From Lachnospiraceae bacterium (GTDB lineage: Bacteria; Bacillota; Clostridia; Lachnospirales; Lachnospiraceae): DNA of 49,729 nucleotides. The position numbers were made by a program, and so were the translations under genes. This document shows positions 44,379-49,729 of the stretch, one piece after another. Each line of letters begins with the position of its first letter. The stretch's first letter is position 1. The stretch covers positions 1-49,729 of the forward strand of contig JAAWIS010000017.1 of NCBI GenBank assembly GCA_022796475.1, given 5' to 3'. The notes beneath the pieces were generated by a model. That model made no database searches, was not told the origin of the DNA, and worked only from the letters and a program-made list of their open reading frames with translations.

Positions 44379-45064
44379 CGCTTGATCATTTCCAGCAGCA
44401 GGTTGACAGAATGCTCAATGGCTTTTGCCTCAAAGGTTTCATAATCCATATTCGCACTGTCGTCTGCTTTATCAGAAATCGCACGGATTATCAAAACCGG
44501 AATCTGATTCAGCCATGCAGCCTGAGCAATAGCCGCCCCTTCCATTTCTGTACAGCTTCCGCCAAAGGTTTCTGACAGCCACTGCTTTTTTTCCTTACTG
44601 GAGATAAACTGATCTCCACTTACGATTCTTCCGATATGGGTATGGATGTCCGGATTCACAAGGCTGCAGCACTGGTTTGCCAAGTCCTTAAGTGCCTCAT
44701 CTCCCGGAAACGAAAATAGATCCATTTGAGGAATCTGCCCTACGGGATAGCCAAACCCGGTTGCATCCATATCATGCTGCAGCGCATCGGAAGAAAGAAC
44801 AATATCGCCGATGTCAATCTCTGCTTTCAGCGAACCTGCTATTCCCGTATTAATGATCCCGCTTACATGGTAATCATCTGCTAAAATCTGAGTGCACACA
44901 GCAGCATTTACCTTACCAATTCCGGAGCGTACCACTACTACCTCTTTCCCGTCTAAATTCCCCTTATGAAAACTCATTCCTGCTTTCTTTGTTACTGTAA
45001 CTTGTTTTAAGCACTCTCTGATTTTTGCTACTTCTTCTTCCATTGCTCCAATAATTCCTAACAT
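44372..45064 (-). CDS. mtnN: 5'-methylthioadenosine/S-adenosylhomocysteine nucleosidase
   Basis: 230 residues from ATG at 45064, behind AGGAGG; the longer frame has no such site. IGIIGAMEEEV-type start (here MLGIIGAMEEEV), VVRSGIGKVNAAVCTQIL, GIINTGIAGSL, EMEGAAIAQAAW with catalytic Glu/Met, and IRAISDKADDSANMDYETF are all diagnostic. It cleaves MTA and SAH to adenine and the thioribose or homocysteine precursor, relieving methyltransferase inhibition. Confidence 0.95.
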   Translation of the reverse strand: MLGIIGAMEEEVAKIRECLKQVTVTKKAGMSFHKGNLDGKEVVVVRSGIGKVNAAVCTQILADDYHVSGIINTGIAGSLKAEIDIGDIVLSSDALQHDMDATGFGYPVGQIPQMDLFSFPGDEALKDLANQCCSLVNPDIHTHIGRIVSGDQFISSKEKKQWLSETFGGSCTEMEGAAIAQAAWLNQIPVLIIRAISDKADDSANMDYETFEAKAIEHSVNLLLEMIKRY

Positions 45065-45136
45065 AAGACAGCCTCCTGTTCCATATAGTTTAATAGTATT
45101 GGCTGCTGTTTTCAGCCCCAATTTATCTATTGTATT

Positions 45137-45165
45137 ATTATAAAGAACTTGACAATCTTTTTCAA
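45137..45165 (-). promoter_or_regulatory. predicted promoter of mtnN
   Basis: On the minus strand TTGAAA (45160-45165), 17 bp, TATAAT (45137-45142). Overlaps the divergent promoter of the TSCPD gene. Confidence 0.65.
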
Positions 45166-45176
45166 TCCATTATACT
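45149..45176 (+). promoter_or_regulatory. predicted promoter of the TSCPD protein gene
   Basis: Perfect TTGACA (45149-45154), 16 bp, TATACT (45171-45176). Each -35 lies in the spacer of the opposing promoter. Confidence 0.7.
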
Positions 45177-45223
45177 AAGATTCATAGCATTCTTTGTATA
45201 AACCTGAATTTAAGGAGGAATTT

Positions 45224-45469
45224 ATGGACTATAAAACTCAAGGTGTCTGCTCCCGCGTGATACATTTTGATGTAGAGAATAACCGGCTGAAAAATGTGGT
45301 TTTTGAAGGCGGCTGTGCCGGAAATACTCAAGGTGTAGCCCGTCTGATTGAAGGAATGGATATTGACGATGCAATCAGCCGCTTAGAAGGAATCCACTGC
45401 GGGCCGCGTCCTACATCATGTCCGGATCAGCTTGCAAAAGCCTTAAAGCAATATAAAGCAAATTTATAG
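45224..45469 (+). CDS. TSCPD domain protein (TIGR03905-like)
   Basis: 81 residues from ATG at 45224 behind AAGGAGG. The protein contains the domain-naming motif TSCPDQLAKAL and the conserved VVFEGGCAGNTQGV. A related domain is found at the end of some ribonucleotide reductases, but the free-standing clostridial form has no known function. It has four cysteines that could bind metal. Confidence 0.9.
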   Translation: MDYKTQGVCSRVIHFDVENNRLKNVVFEGGCAGNTQGVARLIEGMDIDDAISRLEGIHCGPRPTSCPDQLAKALKQYKANL

Positions 45470-45483
45470 CCTATATAGGCATC

Positions 45484-45527
45484 TTTAAAAAGTACAGCTT
45501 GTCAGACTGGCAGACTGTACTTTTTAA
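45484..45527. terminator. strong terminator after the TSCPD protein gene
   Basis: TTTAAAAAGTACAG and CTGTACTTTTTAA form a long stem with a 17-base loop and A/T runs on both sides. Confidence 0.85.
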
Positions 45528-45574
45528 GCTTACAGGCAAACTGCAGGCAAATAAAAACAGACTTATGACCTGAC

Positions 45575-45618
45575 AAAAAGAGATGGGAAGGCTTTATGAA
45601 GCCGGTCCCATCTCTTTT
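45575..45618 (-). terminator. terminator overlapping the amidase stop
   Basis: AAAAGAGATGGGA pairs with TCCCATCTCTTTTT, with an inner GGCTT/AAGCC, on the minus strand. The first arm codes for the last residues of the amidase. Confidence 0.8.
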
Positions 45619-46196
45619 CTTGTATTGATATACTGCACAATCCCCATGGCTACTGTCCATGCGATTTTATCCTGATACTCCTCCGTTTCCAAAAGGGACG
45701 CTTCTTTCGGATTAGACAAAAATCCTGCTTCCACAATGATAGAAACCGGCTTTGAATGGGACAGCAGGTAATAACTTCCGTTGGCTTTTGCCTGCCTTTT
45801 GTTTTCATCTCCCAAACAATAGTCAAACCGTTTCTGCATAAGCTGTGCAAACCGCTTACCTTCTTCTGAATTCTGATAATAAAACACCTGCGCTCCTGCT
45901 ACCTCCGGCTGATGATAACTGTTCTGATGAATGCTTACCATTACATCCGCCTTTGCTCCATTTATGATATCAATCCGTTTTTTCATATCAGTGGACTTTT
46001 TGTTCTTATCAGAAGTACCGTACAAACCGTCATCGCCCTTTCTGGTTAAAACCACTTCTATGTCACTTTGTTCTAAATATACCTGCAGCCTCTTTATGAT
46101 CTTAAGGTTAATATCCTTTTCAAGCTGTCCGTCCACACCTACTTTTCCAGGATCCATTCCTCCATGTCCAGGAGGTGGGAACAGACCAAAAAGCAC
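45594..46196 (-). pseudogene. N-acetylmuramoyl-L-alanine amidase, 5'-truncated
   Basis: About 200 residues of an Amidase_3 domain with the Zn-binding PGHGGMDPGKVG, VDG...EKDIN, DVMVSIHQNSYH, and the catalytic Glu in VIVEAGFLSNPKEA. It starts just inside the first conserved block: the signal peptide and the first beta strand before PGHGG are missing. The frame opens only 13 bp after the PIN gene stop, at a GTG without a ribosome site, preceded by an in-frame stop. I read it as a remnant left at an insertion or deletion junction. It could be a short cytoplasmic protein, but this is less likely. Confidence 0.75.
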
Positions 46197-46209
46197 TTGT
46201 TTACTTTTG

Positions 46210-46635
46210 TTATTTTTCTATTAACTCCCATTCCTTCAAAAAATCCTCTGGTGTAACCGCAGGAACGAAAGAGCTTGTAAAATCTTTTATATTTCTGGTA
46301 ATAATCATTTCAGCATGATAGCTTACTGCACATTCCATCTGCAGGCAATCCTCAAAATCATCAAAATTTCGGTTCTGAACAGCCGACAAAAGCTTGCCTT
46401 TATCAATCTGGTCAATGTCAAAAATATTACACAAGTCTAAAATCACCTGTCTTCGGGTATCTACATCCATGGTCTTTCTTAAAATATAAAAAAGGTTGGG
46501 GATTGTATGTGCGGCAAGAACCCCCATTACCTTTTTATCTGCGCACAACTTTATAATTTTATCCGCATTATGATAATACTCTTTTCTTCCCATCAAAGCA
46601 TCTAAAATAACATTGGTATCAACCAAGACTTTCAT
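46210..46635 (-). CDS. PIN-domain toxin (VapC-like ribonuclease)
   Basis: 141 residues from ATG at 46635 with GGAGGAAAAGT upstream. MKVLVDTNVILDALMG, then NFDDFEDCLQMECA and IITRNIKDF give the acidic residues of a PIN nuclease. It overlaps the preceding small gene by 17 nt, as in toxin-antitoxin operons. The expected activity is RNA cleavage, blocked by the partner. Confidence 0.85.
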   Translation of the reverse strand: MKVLVDTNVILDALMGRKEYYHNADKIIKLCADKKVMGVLAAHTIPNLFYILRKTMDVDTRRQVILDLCNIFDIDQIDKGKLLSAVQNRNFDDFEDCLQMECAVSYHAEMIITRNIKDFTSSFVPAVTPEDFLKEWELIEK

Positions 46636-46861
46636 ACTTTTCCTCCAATGCCTGGGCAAGTTCCTCTTTATCGTCTGTTTCCTCCATCCCCTCTTTTCTA
46701 TATTTTTGCAGATCCTGGTAAGCAAGCTGTGAAACCATCTTATTGTCCTCCTGATTTATGCACAGCCCTTCCAGTCCCTCTAAAATATTGACTACAAATA
46801 TTACTTTATCATCAGGAAGCCTCCGAATAATATTCACGGCACGTTCTTTTATTTGGGTCAT
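46619..46861 (-). CDS. probable antitoxin of the PIN toxin
   Basis: 80 residues from ATG at 46861 behind AAAGGAGAG. An N-terminal helix-rich part (TQIKERAVNIIRRLPDDKVIF) may bind DNA; an acidic C terminus (ETDDKEELAQALEEKYES) fits a toxin-binding tail. The antitoxin family is not certain. Overlap and order (antitoxin first) support the pairing. Confidence 0.75.
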   Translation of the reverse strand: MTQIKERAVNIIRRLPDDKVIFVVNILEGLEGLCINQEDNKMVSQLAYQDLQKYRKEGMEETDDKEELAQALEEKYESLG

Positions 46862-46948
46862 TTCTAATAACTCTCCTTTCCAAATGATATTCCTAATCAA
46901 TATGGGCTGTCTTCTTGGCAACCAGAGCCATACAGCACTCTCAATCCC

Positions 46949-47179
46949 TCATTTTTTAAATTCTGATAAATATACGTCTGAATATAAGCGGTTATTATAC
47001 TCCCTGCTCCTGGCGTAGCAGCGGACATAGATCCACTCGTCACAGCCATCGTCAATTAACTCCTCTTTATCTAAAACCAAGCTGTCGCACAACTCATGTT
47101 CTAATACCCGGGATACTAATGTGGTCTTATAAGGTTTGTCGAAATAAATAATCCCATTCTTTTCACGCATTTCTGGCAT
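46949..47179 (-). CDS. 76-residue hypothetical protein of the recombinase element
   Basis: Charged protein with EWIYVRCYARSREYNNRLYSDVYL in its second half (here split: EWIYVRCYARSRE, NNRLYSDVYLS). It starts 2 nt after the stop of the small ORF at 47182-47286. I do not recognise a function. Such small ORFs often accompany serine recombinases in Firmicutes. Confidence 0.5.
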   Translation of the reverse strand: MPEMREKNGIIYFDKPYKTTLVSRVLEHELCDSLVLDKEELIDDGCDEWIYVRCYARSREYNNRLYSDVYLSEFKK

Positions 47180-47181
47180 GT

Positions 47182-47286
47182 CTATCCCACACTGCTTTCC
47201 ATCATGAGTATAACATTCTGCCTGATAGATTGCAAGTCATCTAAAATCTTGCCGACACGCTTAAACAGACTTGATAAACAGCCCAT
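47182..47286 (-). CDS. possible 34-residue peptide overlapping the recombinase 3' end
   Basis: ATG at 47286 lies inside the end of the recombinase gene. The peptide (FKRVGKILDDLQSIRQNV core) is helical and charged. The stop is 2 nt before the next start, suggesting a coupled chain of small genes. Tentative. Confidence 0.4.
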   Translation of the reverse strand: MGCLSSLFKRVGKILDDLQSIRQNVILMMESSVG

Positions 47287-48973
47287 CAAACTCTCCGCTG
47301 AACTTATAGACAATTTCAATATGCTTATCTTCATAAACATAAATCTTATCAATAAACTCCACTACTGTAATACGATCAAGTTTTGTGATCTGGCCATTCT
47401 CCAAGAGCCTCTCTATCCACGGGTTAGAAAGCACATCGCTGACCTTGGAAATGGACTTCTTCAGCAGCTTGATTTCATTATTTAAACGGTCAATATCTGC
47501 CTGGATTGCTGTCTTATCTCTGTTGTACTCCTCTTTGCTGATTGTTCCATCATACAGCAAATGCCTGGCACATTTTAAACGCTCTCTGTACTGATAGATT
47601 CTCCGGTTTTTGTTTTCAATCTCACACCCAACCTCGGAAAACTCTGGCTTTGGTATTCGTTGATATTTCTCTGCCAGTTCCCGCAGGTTTTCCGCCTGAC
47701 GAATGATTTGATTCAAATCGTCAATGACAATCTCACGAAGCAGCTTATCTGACACATAATGGCTTGTACACTTTGGGGCATTTTCTCCAAGCAGCTTTTT
47801 ATGCTGACTGTAATCGCGGAAGGTTGCACAATTATAGTATAAATACTTCACCGTGTCACCGCTTTTTCTCTGTGTGTAGCTGTCCCACTTTTTCCGCATA
47901 GCATGACGGCAATCTCCACACTTTAGTATGCCCTTAAAAATAGTTACTTCATCTTTTTTTGTCCTATCACGTTTAATTTCTTTCATCATAGATTGGGCAG
48001 TTTTCCAGTCTTTCTTAGAAATAATCGCTTCATGTGTTCCTTCACAGCGAATCCACTTGTCTTTCTCTACCCGTGTTGGCTTGTCATCGGTTAATTTCCG
48101 TTTTACCTGCTTATGCTGAACCAGCGTCCCTGTGTATGTTTCATCCATTAAAACCTTTTTGACTCCATCACTCCGCCAATGTACTTCCTCATCGGAAATT
48201 TTTTTACTGCACCTGAAATTCGAGCCATGAAGCCGTTTATAGGCAGCAGGATTTACAATTCCATCCCTGGTTAGACCATCTGCAATTTCTCTAGGAGAAA
48301 TTCCACGCAGATACTCGTCAAAAATCCTTTTAACCACAAGAGCAGCCGTAGGATCAATCAAAAGATGGTGTTTATCTTCAGAGTCCTTCTGATACCCATA
48401 GGGGGCAAATGCCCCCACGAACAATCCCTTCCTCTGCATGGAATGCATACCAATACTAATGTTCCGGTGCTGCTGTTCCGAGTACTCCCGGTTAATCAGC
48501 AGACGGAACCTATCTGCAATATCCGGCTCCTTATACAAGCTATCATAATTATCTCCAATAGCAATCAGCCGGATTTCCCTGCCGTTTTGCTCAAATTCCC
48601 TTTCCAGATATTTTTGCATCTCCGTATCATACCGACCCAGACGGGACAGATTTTTTACCACAATGCAGTCAATTCGATTTTCTTTTATATCACGCATCAT
48701 CTCCTGAAACCCGCTTCGGTCAAAATTCATCCCTGTGCGGTCATCATCACAGTAAACTTTATATTCCTCAAGTTCAGGTTCTTCCCCTGCTTGTCCATTG
48801 AGGATTTCGATAAAAGCTCTGCAATAATCGGTCTGGTTTTGGATACTCTGGCTTAAATCCGTTTTCTTTTTCTTATCTCTGTCTTCATCGGACAGCCTGA
48901 CATAAATCCCCACACTCCATTTATCTGCATATCTGGAATTATGTAGATGGAATCTGGCTTTTTTCTTCTCCAT
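47261..48973 (-). CDS. large serine recombinase
   Basis: 570 residues from ATG at 48973 behind GGGAGG. The N-terminal resolvase domain carries the catalytic serine in VGIYVRLSDEDR, with DDDRTGMNFDRSGFQEMM and IVVKNLSRLGRY. A Recombinase domain (GLFVGAFAPYGYQKD), a zinc ribbon with CGDCRHAM and YYNCATF, and a coiled-coil C terminus follow. It is full-length. It should integrate or excise a mobile element at short att sites; no other integrase is present. Confidence 0.93.
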   Translation of the reverse strand: MEKKKARFHLHNSRYADKWSVGIYVRLSDEDRDKKKKTDLSQSIQNQTDYCRAFIEILNGQAGEEPELEEYKVYCDDDRTGMNFDRSGFQEMMRDIKENRIDCIVVKNLSRLGRYDTEMQKYLEREFEQNGREIRLIAIGDNYDSLYKEPDIADRFRLLINREYSEQQHRNISIGMHSMQRKGLFVGAFAPYGYQKDSEDKHHLLIDPTAALVVKRIFDEYLRGISPREIADGLTRDGIVNPAAYKRLHGSNFRCSKKISDEEVHWRSDGVKKVLMDETYTGTLVQHKQVKRKLTDDKPTRVEKDKWIRCEGTHEAIISKKDWKTAQSMMKEIKRDRTKKDEVTIFKGILKCGDCRHAMRKKWDSYTQRKSGDTVKYLYYNCATFRDYSQHKKLLGENAPKCTSHYVSDKLLREIVIDDLNQIIRQAENLRELAEKYQRIPKPEFSEVGCEIENKNRRIYQYRERLKCARHLLYDGTISKEEYNRDKTAIQADIDRLNNEIKLLKKSISKVSDVLSNPWIERLLENGQITKLDRITVVEFIDKIYVYEDKHIEIVYKFSGEFDGLFIKSV

Positions 48974-49109
48974 CGAATTCCTCCCTGGCAGTACTGTGAA
49001 TCTGAAGCAGACGTTCAACTGCTTCCATACATGAAAACTTTGACTGATAACTGCGGATAACCACCCGCCCCTTAGTTTCTCTCTTTCCAACCTTAACCTG
49101 GTTTTTCAT
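48939..49109 (-). CDS. 56-residue small ORF upstream of and overlapping the recombinase gene
   Basis: ATG at 49109 gives a basic protein (MKNQVKVGKRETKG, then CMEAVERLLQIHSTA), 35 nt overlapping the recombinase start, in a different frame. The recombinase ribosome site is inside it. The composition looks like a real small protein, and the arrangement suggests coupled expression. Its own ribosome site is weak. Confidence 0.5.
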   Translation of the reverse strand: MKNQVKVGKRETKGRVVIRSYQSKFSCMEAVERLLQIHSTAREEFDGEEKSQIPST

Positions 49110-49143
49110 ATTGATCCATTTGCTGCGTTTTCTAACAACGTAT

Positions 49144-49355
49144 TCAAGGAATTTGCAGAATATGAATATAATCCTGCATCAGAATCCTGGCACTTTGTAA
49201 ACGCTCTCTGAACTGATGGATTCTCCTGTTTTTGTTCTCAATCTCACGCTGAGCCCCAGGGAACTCTGCCTTTGGTGTTCGCTGGTGTTTCTCTGCCAGC
49301 TCCCTCAGATTTTCTGCCTGGCGGATGATTTGATTGAAATCGTTTATTATAATCC
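49144..49355 (-). pseudogene. fragment of a second serine recombinase gene (C-terminal coiled coil)
   Basis: The minus strand codes for a C-terminal piece resembling the recombinase at 47261-48973: FNQIIRQAENLRELAEKHQ, then EIENKNRRIHQFRERL against DLNQIIRQAENLRELAEKYQ and EIENKNRRIYQYRERL. It begins without a start and ends early at TGA (49144-49146). DNA identity is only partial, so it is a diverged relative rather than a recent copy. Confidence 0.8.
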
Positions 49356-49392
49356 CCCAGAGGTTTTTGTTTTATAGGGCGCAATTTCCCAT

Positions 49393-49433
49393 AAAAAAAG
49401 CCACCGGCACTTTGCTGCCAATGGCTTTAAAAA
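49393..49433 (-). terminator. rho-independent terminator of the cell-wall-binding gene
   Basis: Minus strand: AAAGCCA..GGCA, loop, TGCC..TGGCTTT, then a T-run (TTTTTTT), 25 bp past the stop. Confidence 0.85.
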
Positions 49434-49457
49434 ATTTTGTTTATTAATTAAACTGTG

Positions 49458-49729
49458 TTACTGAATCCAAACTCCGTCTGCATTTACCATACATCCGTCT
49501 GGTGTGGTGGTATTGGTGAGCATATATCCGTCAGCCCCCATATAATACCATAAACCGCTCTCAGGCGACTGATACCATTGATTCATCAGATAGGAACCAT
49601 CCGGATTCTCGATCCACCAGCCCTTGCCGTCCTGCTTCCAGACAGGCGCAGACCCAGCCTGGCTGGCTACGGGAGCGCTGACATTGACTCCAAGCTTTAT
49701 CAGCAGGGCATCCAGTTTAGCCGGGTCAG
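49458..49729 (-). CDS. cell-wall-binding repeat protein, C-terminal part only
   Basis: Open from the right edge to a TAA at 49458. About 90 residues are visible: a linker (NVSAPVASQAGSAPV), then choline-binding/glucan-binding type repeats (GKGWWIENPDGSYLMNQW, GLWYYMGADGYMLTNTTTP, DGCMVNADGVWIQ). It ends in the same style as the protein at 10616-11566 (TTTPDG...V...DG.W). It is preceded in transcription by the missing N terminus, so its enzyme domain, if any, is unknown. Confidence 0.85.
   Translation of the reverse strand, partial: DPAKLDALLIKLGVNVSAPVASQAGSAPVWKQDGKGWWIENPDGSYLMNQWYQSPESGLWYYMGADGYMLTNTTTPDGCMVNADGVWIQ

Larger units (their letters stand above)
49110..49457. other. 348-bp region with recombinase fragment and terminator
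   Basis: Contains a fragment of a second serine recombinase gene and the terminator of the cell-wall-binding gene. The 20-40 bp at each edge of the fragment are candidates for element boundaries. Confidence 0.6.

Noticed and set aside
1-49729. CRISPR array
   Set aside because: No regularly spaced direct repeats were seen on reading the window; the only repeat pair of note is the MITE.

Overview
The window looks like chromosomal DNA from an anaerobic, spore-forming Firmicute, most likely a Lachnospiraceae member (Clostridium cluster XIVa type). The evidence is strong AGGAGG ribosome binding sites, frequent TTG and GTG starts, sporulation genes (yyaC, spoVG), a GlgC/GlgD glycogen pair, clostridial-type TSCPD, VanW and DUF5711 proteins, and cell-wall-binding repeats. 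No rRNA, tRNA or CRISPR array was recognised. Assignments rest on reading motifs and family resemblance; no database search was run.

Layout. 1-5.6 kb (minus strand): the rRNA methyltransferase gene rlmD (running off the left edge), the HD-domain RNase gene yhaM, an HtrA-like protein with no recognisable catalytic triad, and a YitT membrane protein. 5.8-11.6 kb (plus): mutS2, an OmpR-type two-component pair, and a secreted protein with cell-wall-binding repeats. 11.6-29.2 kb (minus): a 17-kb run of co-oriented housekeeping genes. These are a ROK glucokinase, a DUF5711 protein, a membrane LysM protein, yyaC, trmL, an aminotransferase with an Lrp regulator, an AIR-synthase-like protein, a VanW protein, a 35-residue membrane peptide, a DnaQ-like exonuclease, a B12-binding radical SAM protein, a dCMP deaminase, a Sua5-type tRNA modification enzyme, and the dnaB-rplI-gdpP cluster. 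29.8-45.5 kb: a FAD protein, a LytTR regulator with an altered receiver, glgC-glgD-spoVG, asnS followed by an SbcD/SbcC-like (YhaO/YhaN-like) pair, coiled-coil membrane proteins, pgi, a MTA/SAH nucleosidase and a TSCPD protein. 45.6-49.7 kb: an accessory segment with a 5'-truncated amidase, a PIN toxin-antitoxin pair, a large serine recombinase with small satellite ORFs, a fragment of a second recombinase, and the 3' end of another cell-wall-binding protein.

How the genes fit together. Glucokinase, phosphoglucose isomerase and GlgC/GlgD cover entry of glucose into glycolysis and glycogen synthesis. GdpP (c-di-AMP breakdown) is translationally abutted to ribosomal protein L9 and followed by the replicative helicase. 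RlmD, TrmL, Sua5, AsnS and MutS2 serve translation and its quality control. Several surface or membrane proteins (HtrA-like, LysM, VanW, choline-binding-like) suggest envelope functions.

The most striking non-coding signal is a pair of about 145-bp elements at 29420-29564 and 42933-43075, in opposite orientation. They have 13-bp terminal inverted repeats, strong internal palindromes, and a different perfect 8-bp direct repeat around each copy. These are the marks of a non-autonomous transposon (MITE). Both copies sit just upstream of predicted promoters, for gdpP and pgi.
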